Shown piece by piece: positions 1 to 8,233 of a stretch of 64,000 nt of DNA. The notes beneath the pieces were generated by a model. It was not told the DNA's origin, ran no database searches, and worked only from the letters and a program-made list of their open reading frames with translations. How positions within the stretch are numbered: the stretch's first letter is position 1; the number at the start of each line of letters is the position of its first letter. The DNA comes from Ignavibacteria bacterium (lineage in GTDB: Bacteria; Bacteroidota; Ignavibacteria; Ignavibacteriales; SURF-24), in assembly GCA_025612375.1 (NCBI GenBank), contig JAAXKN010000005.1, positions 124,001 to 188,000 of the forward strand. Direction: 5' to 3'. A program made the position numbers and the translations under genes.

Positions 1-236
1 TCAGCCCTTTTCTTGTTGAATTCGGAGATTTTCCTGTAATGCTTCTCGGCCTTCTCGATATCTTTCTTGTAATGATTTGCAATATCGGCCATCATTTCGT
101 CAGTAAGAGGCGACATGTGGCTTTTTACCTCATAGCCCCTCTTCTGCAGAAATTCAACGAGCATATCAGCAGATAGATTATACTCCGCTGCAAATTTATA
201 AATTCTTAGTTTTTTAGATTTTACGTCTTCGGTCAT
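1..236 (-). CDS. infB: translation initiation factor IF-2, N-terminal fragment (partial at window edge)
   Basis: The reading frame starts with ATG at 236 and stays open to base 1, giving about 78 residues beginning MTEDVKSKKLRIYKFAAEYN. The part seen matches the IF2_N domain of bacterial IF-2: a short basic start, then the helical pattern of a 'stays in cell, selects MLVEFLQKRGYEVKSHMS' segment. IF-2 is the GTPase that places initiator tRNA on the 30S subunit; its GTPase domain lies outside the window. An AGGTG ribosome site lies before the ATG. It follows nusA by 25 bases on the same strand, the classic rimP-nusA-infB order, which strongly supports the identity despite the short fragment. 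Confidence 0.9.
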   Translation of the reverse strand, partial: MTEDVKSKKLRIYKFAAEYNLSADMLVEFLQKRGYEVKSHMSPLTDEMMADIANHYKKDIEKAEKHYRKISEFNKKRA

Positions 237-261
237 ATATTTGGACACCTGTTATTAAGTT

Positions 262-1509
262 CTATTCTTCCTCTTCAAACTGGCCCTTGATTATATTAAT
301 AATCTCGGCAATCTTTTCATCGCTGAATTCTTCAATTTCCTTCAGCTTTTCAGGGCCTGCCGTCAGCACTTCAAGTGCCGTATCATAGCGGTGGTTGATG
401 AGTGTTTCGTATACGTCAGCCCCAAGTTCCTCTTTTATATCGATCAGTTCGATATCTTCTTCATATTCCTCATAGGGTTTTTCCTCCCTGAGGACTTCAA
501 TATCATAACCCGTAAGCTTCATAGCAAGGCGGATATTAACGCCGTTACGGCCTACAATCATTGAAACCTGATCGCTGTCGGCAACAACTGTTGCCTTCTT
601 TGCCTTTGTATCCACGTCGATGGATTTCAGTTTGGCAGGCGAAAGGGCTCTTTGTATATAGATATCCGGATCGTCTGAATAGTTGATCACGTCTATGTTT
701 TCATTGCTGAGCTCGCGGACGATAGCATGAATTCTAACGCCTTTCATACCCACGCATGCGCCAACGGCATCAATCCTTGTATCCTGGCTTTCAACGGCAA
801 CCTTGGCTCTTTCGCCGGGTTCGCGGGCGATGCCTTTAATATCTATAACACCGTCATATATTTCGGGAATCTCAATTTCAAATAAGCGTCTTAAGAAAAC
901 GTTATCGGCACGGGAAATAATAACCTGGGGGCCGTTGGGGGTTTTCCTGACCTCCTTGACGATTGCGCGGATGGTCTCCCCTTTTCTGTATTTTTCTCTA
1001 GGCAGCTGTTCGAGCCTTGGCAGAAGGAGTTCATTTTTGTTATGATTTACGAGGATGTCATTTTTCCTGACCTGGTAGATGTCGCCAACGACAATTTCGC
1101 CAACCATATCGTTATATTCATTAAATACGATATCTTTCTCGAGTTCGCGTATCTTCTGGTTAAGGCTCTGCCTTGCCAGGTTTATAAGACGGCGGCCGAA
1201 GGTGTGGAGTTCCAGTCTTTCCGGATATGGCTCGCCAACTTCCAGCTCATCGTCATTTCCTTTGGCTTCAACCTCGTCAATAGAGATTTCGAGACCCGGA
1301 TCGTGAACCTCGTCAACAATCAGGCGTTCGAGGAATATCTCTATATCGCCTTTATCCATGTTAACGACAACACTGAAATTAGCATCATTTCCGTATTTCT
1401 TCTTCACCATAATGCCGAAAATCTCCTCGATTATACCGGCAAGCACATCCTTGTCAATGCTCTTTTCCCTTACCATCTGTGAAAAAGATTCAACTATTTC
1501 AGTATTCAT
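262..1509 (-). CDS. nusA: transcription termination/antitermination factor NusA
   Basis: The 415-residue product binds RNA polymerase and nascent RNA, and modulates pausing, termination and antitermination. The N-terminal polymerase-binding domain covers about residues 1-125. An S1 domain follows (about 130-200, with GEIVVGDIYQVRKND), then two KH domains. The first KH domain holds GACVGMKGVRIHAIVRELSN and the second holds VGRNGVNIRLAMKLTGYD. A short acidic tail of about 65 residues resembles a single helix-hairpin-helix repeat, rather than the two acidic repeats of the E. coli protein. A GGAGG site lies about nine bases before the ATG at 1509. It sits between rimP and infB and is presumably cotranscribed with both. 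Confidence 0.96.
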   Translation of the reverse strand: MNTEIVESFSQMVREKSIDKDVLAGIIEEIFGIMVKKKYGNDANFSVVVNMDKGDIEIFLERLIVDEVHDPGLEISIDEVEAKGNDDELEVGEPYPERLELHTFGRRLINLARQSLNQKIRELEKDIVFNEYNDMVGEIVVGDIYQVRKNDILVNHNKNELLLPRLEQLPREKYRKGETIRAIVKEVRKTPNGPQVIISRADNVFLRRLFEIEIPEIYDGVIDIKGIAREPGERAKVAVESQDTRIDAVGACVGMKGVRIHAIVRELSNENIDVINYSDDPDIYIQRALSPAKLKSIDVDTKAKKATVVADSDQVSMIVGRNGVNIRLAMKLTGYDIEVLREEKPYEEYEEDIELIDIKEELGADVYETLINHRYDTALEVLTAGPEKLKEIEEFSDEKIAEIINIIKGQFEEEE

Positions 1510-1527
1510 ACTGTTTTTCCTCCGTAA

Positions 1528-2043
1528 TCAAAAGCTGATTAAAACTTTAGCTGTTTTAATTGTATTAAAATTTACAGGAACTTCCTCGTTATTTACTTTG
1601 AATGTCAACGTGTCACCATCTATCTTTACCAGTTTTCCGGTTATTTTTCTTACTTCCAAAGCCTGCGGGGCCTCAGAGGAGCCGGATTCTGTTTCTTCTT
1701 TTCCGGTGCCGTCCTTTTTAACCGGCATGTTGTATGAGACCTCAAACTTTCTTTCCAGATGCTTATAGAACTGCTCAAGAAACTTTAGCGGCCTGTCCAC
1801 CCCGGGCGAAGAAACATCCAAACGGTACTTTGAAGTAATCAGGTCTGCAGAATCCAGGATAGATGCCATTTCGCGGCTCATTTCGGCACAATCGTCAACA
1901 GACACACCGTTGCGGCTGTCAACAAATACCTCAACGATGCGATTGCGGTTATCTCCTTTAAGTGACACATCAATAAGCAGAAGCCCGAGCTTTTCAGCCG
2001 TCTGTTCTGCTATTTGAATAATATTTTGCTGTAGATAGTTCAT
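1528..2043 (-). CDS. rimP: ribosome maturation factor RimP
   Basis: The 171-residue protein fits the RimP family, which helps assemble the 30S ribosomal subunit. The N-terminal half carries the family pattern LGLLLIDVSLKGDNRNRIVEVFVD, followed by VSVDDCAEMSREMASILD and the signature YRLDVSSPGVDRPL. The C-terminal SH3-like domain (about residues 95-171) has an insert rich in Gly, Glu and Ser (around KKDGTGKEETESGSSEAP) that is longer than in many relatives. The ATG at 2043 directly follows a T-rich stretch, and no strong ribosome site is visible apart from GAGGG inside a hairpin 13 bases upstream. It is the first gene of the rimP-nusA-infB unit. Confidence 0.95.
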   Translation of the reverse strand: MNYLQQNIIQIAEQTAEKLGLLLIDVSLKGDNRNRIVEVFVDSRNGVSVDDCAEMSREMASILDSADLITSKYRLDVSSPGVDRPLKFLEQFYKHLERKFEVSYNMPVKKDGTGKEETESGSSEAPQALEVRKITGKLVKIDGDTLTFKVNNEEVPVNFNTIKTAKVLISF

Positions 2044-2069
2044 AAATAAAAAACGCCCTCAAAGGGGCG
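2044..2069 (-). promoter_or_regulatory. terminator-like hairpin in the rimP-nusA-infB leader
   Basis: Read on the minus strand, an all-GC five-base-pair stem (CGCCC / GGGCG, six-base loop) is followed at once by TTTTTTATTT and then the rimP ATG. The 3' arm contains GAGGG, the only Shine-Dalgarno-like sequence near the start. No minus-strand gene lies upstream within the window for this to terminate, because the next gene to the right is on the plus strand. It may be a weak intrinsic terminator or translation-control element in the leader of the operon that encodes NusA. Confidence 0.45.
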
Positions 2070-2328
2070 AATCAGATTCATTAAAGTAACACTATTTCCA
2101 TGAATTAGCAAGTCATTTAATAAAAAAGATTTGCGGCCATTTCAGAGGTAATCCGCACAGGGAAGCCTTTGTGCATTATAAAAGTAAACCACGTTTTACT
2201 CATAAAAGTTCACTGCAAAAGAGGGATGAATTAGAATTGTTTTTCACACCAATTCCTCTATATTGTTAAAGTCGGTAGAAGAGGAATGAAAAAGGAAAGA
2301 GATTGTAAAAAGCAAAGGAGAAATAGCT

Positions 2329-2676
2329 ATGCCAACAGCTGATCAGGACAATGCCCAGGAACATATGTACACTTTGTCGCAGACAATAAATCACCTGAGG
2401 GATAAGGGTTACACAAACGACTTTAAGATGACCGACCTCGGGATGACAAGCAAGGAAACAAAAGAAGTCTTCAAGCCGGAGGAGCTGACAATTGAAAGGG
2501 TCTACCGTTTTGAGGGTGAATCGAACCCGGATGACATGTCTGTCATTTACCTGATTAAGGCCGACAACGGCACGAAGGGCCTTTTTGTAGACGCCTACGG
2601 GGCCTACTCATCCTACGACGGAATAGACCTCATGGAATTCCTGAAGAAAGTAAAAAGAGAGGATAACAATATTTAA
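2329..2676 (+). CDS. small conserved protein of unknown function (Bacteroidota family often mislabelled PRPP synthetase)
   Basis: The 115-residue soluble protein has an AAAGGAGA ribosome site eight bases before ATG. It resembles a short protein family common in Bacteroidota, with a core of LSQTINHLRDKGYTNDF, then FKPEELTIERVYRFEGESNPDDMSVIYLI and GLFVDAYGAYSSYDG. Members are often labelled phosphoribosylpyrophosphate synthetase in databases, but the length and the absence of any PRPP-binding loop make that function very unlikely. No signal peptide or membrane segment is visible. It stands alone between the divergent rimP operon and the peptidase gene. Function unknown. Confidence 0.75.
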   Translation: MPTADQDNAQEHMYTLSQTINHLRDKGYTNDFKMTDLGMTSKETKEVFKPEELTIERVYRFEGESNPDDMSVIYLIKADNGTKGLFVDAYGAYSSYDGIDLMEFLKKVKREDNNI

Positions 2677-2926
2677 CAAGTACGGGTGCAGCGGAGCAGA
2701 AGACGGCAGGATTTTCAAAAGCATCCTTCTGCCCCCTCTCTGCACTTAATTTCCCATCCCCCGCCTGCCAGCGTTCAAACACCCGGTCTGTGTGCTGCAA
2801 TTTACACGAACGGCATTGCTTTTCTGGCGGCCTTAATTTAATTTGCCGGCATAAATATTTTATTTACCGATTAGCACTTCAGAATATTTTAATAAACAAA
2901 ACATTAAAACAAAGCCGGGAAATTTT

Positions 2927-4159
2927 ATGAAAAAGAAAGTTATCTGCGTTTTAGCTTTGGCATTACTATCCCCTGCACTCCTGCATGCACAGAAAAAGCA
3001 GGCCGACAAAGCGGTTTTCTCAAACAGCAAAAACCCGTACTGGGAACTGGTGGAAAAGGATATACAGGACTTCAATAAGAAAGATACACCTGAAGAGAAA
3101 TATTTCAGGATGGATTTTACCGGGCTGGACCTGCCGAAGTCACCCGGTGAATTTACAAAGTCGTGGCACAATACTCCTATAAATCAGGGGCTTACAGGCA
3201 CCTGCTGGTGCTTTTCAACAACGTCATTTTTTGAATCCGAGATCTACCGCCAGACAAAGCGCCAGATAAAGCTCTCAGAGATATATACCGTTTACTGGGA
3301 ATACGTTGAAAAAGCCCGCCGCTTTGTTGAGGAAAGAGGCAATTCAAACTTCGGCGAGGGCTCCGAGAGCAACGCCGTAAGAAGAGTATGGAAGAAATAC
3401 GGCATCGTTCCTGAAGAATCATATACAGGAATGCTCCCGGGCCAGAAACGCCACGACCACAGCAAGCTCTACGCCGAGATGAATAATTATCTTCAGACAG
3501 TAAAGGCCAATAACAACTGGAATGAAGAAGAAGTTGTCTCTACAATTAAATCCATACTGGACCATTATCTTGGCAAGCCCCCGGTTAAGGTTATGACTGA
3601 GGCAGGCGAACTTACTCCGCAGGAATATTTTGAGAAGGTTGTAAGGCTTAATATGGATGATTACGTTGACATCATCTCACTTAAGGAATCGCCATACTTT
3701 AGCCAGATGGAATACAAGGTGCCCGATAACTGGTGGCACGACAAGGAATACTACAACGTTCCTCTTGATGAATTCATGAGCACAATAAAGAACGCTGTTT
3801 CTAAGGGCTACACAGTTGGAATAGGCGGCGACGTATCGGAACCCGGCTGCAGCTCACAGAATGAAATTGCAATGGTGCCAAGCTACGACATTCCTTCTGA
3901 ATATATAGATGAAAACGCACGCCAGATGAGGTTCAGCAACCAGACAACTACAGATGACCACGGAATTCATATTGTTGGCTACACTGAGAAAAACGGCAAG
4001 GAATGGTTCCTCATTAAGGATTCAGGAGCAGGCTCATACAGCTCACCAAACCCGGGATATGTTTTCTTCCATGAAGATTACGTGAAACTGAAGATGATTG
4101 ATTTTATGGTTCATAAGGATATGGCAAAAGACCTCCTGAAGAAGTTTGCGCAGAAGTAA
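2927..4159 (+). CDS. secreted C1-family (bleomycin hydrolase-like) cysteine peptidase
   Basis: The 410-residue protein begins with a signal peptide (MKKKVICVLALALLSPALLHAQ), so it is exported. The papain-type active site is seen at NQGLTGTCWCFSTTSFFESE, with the oxyanion Gln at 87 and the catalytic Cys at 93. The histidine motif is DDHGIHIVGYTEKNGKEW. The usual Asn/Trp motif reads FLIKDSGAG, so Asp stands where classical papain-like enzymes have Asn and the following Trp is missing. Overall length and the spacing between Cys and His fit the aminopeptidase C/bleomycin hydrolase branch rather than plain papains. It probably trims peptides in the periplasm. The gene ends in a strong terminator and has no obvious operon partner. 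Confidence 0.85.
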   Translation: MKKKVICVLALALLSPALLHAQKKQADKAVFSNSKNPYWELVEKDIQDFNKKDTPEEKYFRMDFTGLDLPKSPGEFTKSWHNTPINQGLTGTCWCFSTTSFFESEIYRQTKRQIKLSEIYTVYWEYVEKARRFVEERGNSNFGEGSESNAVRRVWKKYGIVPEESYTGMLPGQKRHDHSKLYAEMNNYLQTVKANNNWNEEEVVSTIKSILDHYLGKPPVKVMTEAGELTPQEYFEKVVRLNMDDYVDIISLKESPYFSQMEYKVPDNWWHDKEYYNVPLDEFMSTIKNAVSKGYTVGIGGDVSEPGCSSQNEIAMVPSYDIPSEYIDENARQMRFSNQTTTDDHGIHIVGYTEKNGKEWFLIKDSGAGSYSSPNPGYVFFHEDYVKLKMIDFMVHKDMAKDLLKKFAQK

Positions 4160-4185
4160 GATAAAAGTTAAGTCAGTATAAAATT

Positions 4186-4221
4186 AAGGGAGGCCTTTGA
4201 GTTAAAGGCCTCCCTTTTTTT
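4186..4221 (+). terminator. intrinsic terminator after the C1 peptidase gene
   Basis: A perfect 13-base-pair inverted repeat (AAGGGAGGCCTTT / AAAGGCCTCCCTT) with a five-base loop is followed by a run of T to 4221. It lies between convergent genes. The T-run is strong only on the plus strand, so it mainly serves the peptidase gene, though the hairpin could also act on the other strand. Confidence 0.9.
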
Positions 4222-4238
4222 ATAGTCTCAATACAAAA

Positions 4239-5630
4239 CTACTTAAGAAGCATCAGCTTTGAAGCCTGCGTGAAATCGCCCGAATGAAGAACTGCAAAAT
4301 ACAGGCCGCTTGAGAGATCCCCGGCATTCCAGCTTAAGTAATAAACTCCCCTGGATTTGTAATCATCCATAACTAAAGCCACCTCGCGCCCCAGCATGTC
4401 GTAAATTCTAACTTCTGCGTGGGATGAGACGGGAATTTTCACCTGGAACTTTATTGTGCCGTTAAAGGGATTGGGATATCCCTGAAGTTCGAACTTATCA
4501 GGCATTAAAGACGCTGTTATGCTTCCAACGCCTGAGGGGTAAAAGTACCTGTTTTTAAGCGCCATTATCCTGGCGTAGGATTCGTCAATCCTGCTTTGAG
4601 GAATAGTTCCGTCCAAAACTTTTTTCTCCAGGTAATCTTCAAGCCTCCTTACCAGCGAGGTGCTGTCGGAAAGTATGTTACGGTTATAAAGCAGAATATC
4701 CACGCCTGCATTTATAGCCATTGCGGCCGCCTCGAAAAACCCGTAATATTTTGAAATAGCCCCCATGGACATATCGTCTGTAATAACAACGCCCTGATAT
4801 CCCAGCTGGTTTCTTAAGAGGCCCTGCACAGTCTTTTCTGAAAGCGTGGCCGGAAGCGTATCAATGTTGGCATTATAGAGGTGGCCCGTCATTACAATAT
4901 CTACCAGCCCTTTGGAAAAAAGTTCTCTGTACGGTACAAGTTCAGAATCCGCCCACGTGTTTGTAATGTCTGTAAAGCCCAGGTGCGAATCCGTTGCGGC
5001 GCTTCCGTGGCCCGGGAAGTGCTTGAGAGCCGAAATTAAATTCTTCTTATGGAGCTCTTCAATAAAATAGCCCGCGTGTTCGGCTACCTTGAGGGGGTTT
5101 TTGTTAAAGCTTCTCTGCACCCCCGCAATTGCAGGGCTTTTGGGGTTTACCAGCACATCGGTAACAGGAGCGAAGTCGACATTTATACCTGCCTCAACGA
5201 GCCACCCGGCCATAGTTGAAGCCCAGAGGCGCGTGCTGTCCATGTTATCAATAACAGTACCCATCGTGTAAGCCGTGCTGGTCGCCTTAAAGCCGTTGGA
5301 GCTGCCAAGCCTGGCAACTTTTCCACCCTCCTGGTCTGTTGCTATAAACACCGGCGTCCGTGCGAGGCTTTTCATATTGCCGGAGAGAAGCTGCATCTGC
5401 TGAAGATTTTTAAGGTTATACCCGAATTCAAGCACTCCCCCTAAGTTTCTTTCCGATATGTCAACTTTCAGCGTGTCCATGTCGGGATAACGCATATCCG
5501 GCATAGTAGTGCCAAGCGCACCTACAATAAGCATCTGCCCGATTTTACTTTTAAGTGTTTCCTGGGCTGAAAGATTTTGGCCGGAAGAAATAAGAGCAGC
5601 AACAGTAAGTAGAACGTAGAGTTTTTTCAT
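4239..5630 (-). CDS. secreted GH3 beta-N-acetylhexosaminidase (NagZ-type) with type IX sorting domain
   Basis: The 463-residue protein has a signal peptide (first 22 residues), a glycoside hydrolase family 3 catalytic domain to about residue 375, and a C-terminal sorting domain. The NagZ hallmark KHFPGHG is at 203-209, with the Asp-Ser-His triad element at 214-216 that supplies the acid/base His. The nucleophile loop is ITDDMSMG at about 284-290. It probably releases N-acetylglucosamine or related sugars from peptidoglycan or chitin-like material. The tail (GYPNPFNGTIKFQV, then VRIYDMLGREV and GLYFAVLHSG) is a type A Por/T9SS secretion signal, so the enzyme should be exported across the outer membrane. 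This is unlike cytoplasmic NagZ of enterobacteria. Neighbouring kinase, permease and NagA genes fit use of the released sugar. Confidence 0.9.
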   Translation of the reverse strand: MKKLYVLLTVAALISSGQNLSAQETLKSKIGQMLIVGALGTTMPDMRYPDMDTLKVDISERNLGGVLEFGYNLKNLQQMQLLSGNMKSLARTPVFIATDQEGGKVARLGSSNGFKATSTAYTMGTVIDNMDSTRLWASTMAGWLVEAGINVDFAPVTDVLVNPKSPAIAGVQRSFNKNPLKVAEHAGYFIEELHKKNLISALKHFPGHGSAATDSHLGFTDITNTWADSELVPYRELFSKGLVDIVMTGHLYNANIDTLPATLSEKTVQGLLRNQLGYQGVVITDDMSMGAISKYYGFFEAAAMAINAGVDILLYNRNILSDSTSLVRRLEDYLEKKVLDGTIPQSRIDESYARIMALKNRYFYPSGVGSITASLMPDKFELQGYPNPFNGTIKFQVKIPVSSHAEVRIYDMLGREVALVMDDYKSRGVYYLSWNAGDLSSGLYFAVLHSGDFTQASKLMLLK

Positions 5631-5744
5631 ATAACAGTCTGCCAGTCCTTAGATAATTGAGGTGCTGAAAAATACAGGAATAAGTTAAGGAATGACAGAA
5701 AAAAGTAGACAAGAGGGAAGTTATTTTTTGATCAGCCAGGCAGG

Positions 5745-5770
5745 CAGGCAGAAAAATTGGTTTCTGCCTG
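5745..5770 (-). terminator. hairpin between the GH3 and outer-membrane-type genes
   Basis: A perfect ten-base-pair inverted repeat (CAGGCAGAAA / TTTCTGCCTG) with a six-base loop lies just past the stop of the minus-strand gene ending at 5786. On that strand the stem is not directly followed by a T-run, so it may be a weak terminator or an mRNA-end stabiliser. Further CAGG repeats sit beside it. Confidence 0.4.
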
Positions 5771-5785
5771 CTGCAGCGGATAAGC

Positions 5786-6886
5786 TTAGAAAAGAAAAGT
5801 CAGCCCGCCCGAGATGGAACTGAACTTTGCAATGTTATAGTCGAAGTTAAGATTTATTACAGAAAGCCTTAATGCCAGGCCAATGGCAAGTTTACCGGAG
5901 TTCTCCCCTTCCAACTGAAAAGCAATATGTGTCGGCACCTCAACGCCCTGCGACTGATAGAGGTAGTCGTAAGATACATCCATCGTTGAATTCTGCAATG
6001 TAAGTCCTGCGTATGGTGTAACGCTGAAAATGCCGGGGCCGAAGGTCTTGCTGGCAAAAATGCCGTATTCATCAGCCCTGGATTTCAGTGTGCTTCCGAC
6101 CTTAAGGCGCTGCGTAAAGTACCCCAGTGTCACGTCCAATGGCAGAGGTATCCAGACGCCAATATTATGCTGAATGCCGAAGCCGAAATAATCCGATTTC
6201 CCCAGATCGGCGCTTATCTCAGTCGGAGGCAGGTAACGGAAAGTCACCTGTGTCCCGTACAGTGTACCGAGTGTAAGCTGCGGGGCTCCGAATGGAAGAA
6301 GGGGTATGTTATCCAGGACCCCTTTGATTTCCTGAATGGGGATTTCCTGTGCAGGCACGTAGATTTCCTGCGCGGGCTGCCCTGCCTGCGCCTGATAGCT
6401 GAGTGTTGTGCCGTAAAAATTTACCTTCATATATTCGTTATTGCTCCCAATGACTGTGGGGCCTGAGATCAGGACGTTAAAATCCCTTGAAGTAATCTGA
6501 TTTATAAGGTTCTGCTGCGCATCCTGCCCGTAGCGGTTTGCAACGGACTGCGTCATCAGCGCAGCCTGCTCAGGCGTAAAACGGAAATTCCCGTTGATGG
6601 AAAATGTCTTATTGTCCTCCGGCAGAAAAGCCCCCATTGCCACAATTCCAAACTGGACATCCAGGCCGAGCTTTACTGGCTTAGGCGCCCTGGAAAACCA
6701 TCCCGAATTCAAGTCGGCACCGAAGCCGTTGCTTGCAGGATTAAGATAAGCCTTTGCCGCCTGGTCAGACAAAAGCTGCAGCGTGCTCTGCAAATCCTGA
6801 GCCTTTAATAATTGAGGCTGTAAAAAAAATGCCAGGGCAACTCCTGTAAGAAGAAACTTTATTTTATTCCTTATTGCACTAAACAT
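5786..6886 (-). CDS. outer-membrane beta-barrel-like protein, DUF6588-like
   Basis: The start at 6886 (MFSAIRNKIKFLLTG) is preferred over an in-frame ATG at 6919, because GGAAAGGAGC lies 7-8 bases before it and the signal peptide then begins in the usual way. The mature protein after LLKAQ has an N-terminal region with an 'AAKAYLNPASNGFGADLNSGW' stretch. Alternating hydrophobic strands follow, ending in an aromatic C-terminus (GGLTFLF) typical of outer-membrane barrels. From memory it resembles the DUF6588 family of Bacteroidota, whose function is unknown. It lies beside the secreted hexosaminidase, so a role in handling surface sugars is possible but unproven. Confidence 0.65.
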   Translation of the reverse strand: MFSAIRNKIKFLLTGVALAFFLQPQLLKAQDLQSTLQLLSDQAAKAYLNPASNGFGADLNSGWFSRAPKPVKLGLDVQFGIVAMGAFLPEDNKTFSINGNFRFTPEQAALMTQSVANRYGQDAQQNLINQITSRDFNVLISGPTVIGSNNEYMKVNFYGTTLSYQAQAGQPAQEIYVPAQEIPIQEIKGVLDNIPLLPFGAPQLTLGTLYGTQVTFRYLPPTEISADLGKSDYFGFGIQHNIGVWIPLPLDVTLGYFTQRLKVGSTLKSRADEYGIFASKTFGPGIFSVTPYAGLTLQNSTMDVSYDYLYQSQGVEVPTHIAFQLEGENSGKLAIGLALRLSVINLNFDYNIAKFSSISGGLTFLF

Positions 6887-7192
6887 ACAGATAGCTCCTT
6901 TCCACAAATAAAATCGCACATATTATATTAATATGCATTTTACAGTTCTTTTCTGAGCTAAAATTTTGCCCCGTTTTGTGCTGGGAATAGTGCAGGTGCG
7001 GAAGACTGGAAGGAACGGTAAAGATAGCAAAATATCATTAACTTTCAAGCGGATTATTTACTATAATTTCCCCTGGCAGACTATTGACTTTTCAGTTCCG
7101 CTCATTTAGTTTCCGTTACATTTGGAAACAGATTTTAACATTTTTACCGGGAAGCCGGGAAAATTAACACCTTAGAACAGAGGAAGAACAAA

Positions 7193-8146
7193 ATGGCTGT
7201 AATAGGATTAGACTTAGGCGGGACAAAGCTCGCAGGAGCTATTTTCAGCAATGATGGAAAAATAATCCATAAGGAAGTCCGTCCGCTTGAAAAGAGGCGG
7301 GGGAAAGATGTTGGAAAGCTTATACAAAATTTACTGCTGGATTTCTTCAGCAAGGCAGAAGAAGAAAAAATTAAAATTGAGGCTGTTGGAGCCTGCATTC
7401 CCGGCATCAGCTGGTCTAAAACCGGGAAAGTCTGGGCACCCAATATCCCCGAATGGGACGACTACCCCTTAAAGGAAGAAATTGTCTCCGTCCTGCCCGA
7501 CAAAAGTATAAAAGTGGACATAGACAGCGACCGCGCCTGCTACATTCTTGGAGAAGCATGGTCGGGTGCGGCCAAGGGCTTAAAAGACGCAATATTCCTG
7601 GCCGTTGGAACAGGCATCGGCGCCGGCATTATGATTGACGGAAGAGTCTTAAGAGGCTCAAATGACATTGCAGGCGCAATCGGCTGGCTGGCGCTCGACA
7701 GGCCTTTTCAGCAGAAGTATGTTTCCTGCGGATGCTTTGAATACCACGCCTCGGGCGAGGGAATTGCCAAGGTGGCAAGGGAATTCCTCATGCAGGATAA
7801 GGACTACCATGGAGTCTTAGGAAGTAAAGATATTAACGCTGTAACAGCCTACGACGTCTTTGCAGCCTACAAGGCAGACGACCCCATTGCAGTTAAGACG
7901 TTAAAGCTGGCCGTGGAATTCTGGGGCATGACGGTTGCAAACCTGGTAAGCCTGTTCAACCCGGAGAAGATCATTTTCGGCGGCGGCGTCTTCGGCCCTG
8001 CGGTTCAGTTCCTGGATGACATTATGCAGGAAGCACGCAAATGGGCTCAGCCTATCAGCATCAATCAGGTAACACTTTCTGCCTCAGAGGTTGGCGGCGA
8101 CGCAGGACTTATTGGCGCGGGTTACCTGGCACTCAGAAGCATATAA
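7193..8146 (+). CDS. ROK-family sugar kinase, probably acting on an amino sugar or glucose
   Basis: The 317-residue cytoplasmic protein starts with the ROK phosphate-1 motif IGLDLGGTKLAGA. It has VGTGIGAGIMIDG at about 141-153 and the C-terminal VIFGGGVF-type adenosine motif (IIFGGGVFGPA). ROK kinases transfer the gamma phosphate of ATP to the 6-hydroxyl of glucose, N-acetylglucosamine or related sugars. The usual zinc motif is degenerate: the family GH and CxCGxxGCxE elements are reduced to GWLALDRP and SCGCFEYHASG. The sugar-contact ND pair reads SD. Substrate therefore cannot be read from sequence. A downstream permease, NagA and the nearby GH3 enzyme point to an amino sugar. Confidence 0.88.
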   Translation: MAVIGLDLGGTKLAGAIFSNDGKIIHKEVRPLEKRRGKDVGKLIQNLLLDFFSKAEEEKIKIEAVGACIPGISWSKTGKVWAPNIPEWDDYPLKEEIVSVLPDKSIKVDIDSDRACYILGEAWSGAAKGLKDAIFLAVGTGIGAGIMIDGRVLRGSNDIAGAIGWLALDRPFQQKYVSCGCFEYHASGEGIAKVAREFLMQDKDYHGVLGSKDINAVTAYDVFAAYKADDPIAVKTLKLAVEFWGMTVANLVSLFNPEKIIFGGGVFGPAVQFLDDIMQEARKWAQPISINQVTLSASEVGGDAGLIGAGYLALRSI

Positions 8147-8151
8147 TAAAT

Positions 8152-8206
8152 TATGAATTTTGAATGCTGAATGTTGAATTTTAAGTTTTAAGTTTTGAGT
8201 TCTAAA
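8152..8206. repeat. degenerate low-complexity TTGAAT/TTTAAG repeats
   Basis: The gap between the kinase and permease genes is made of short imperfect repeats (GAATTTTGAATGCTGAAT, then TTTTAAGTTTTAAGTTTTGAG). It contains no hairpin terminator, so the two genes may be cotranscribed across it. Such A+T-rich runs arise easily by slippage. Confidence 0.55.
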
Positions 8207-8233
8207 ACATAATTCTGTTACAAGGAGATTTTA

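Noticed and set aside
2860-3171. Minus-strand 103-residue frame overlapping the C1 peptidase start
   Set aside because: It is antisense to the signal peptide and mature N-terminus of a clear peptidase gene.
6887-6919. Upstream ATG for the outer-membrane-type protein
   Set aside because: GGAAAGGAGC lies directly before the ATG at 6886 and the signal peptide begins there in normal form.
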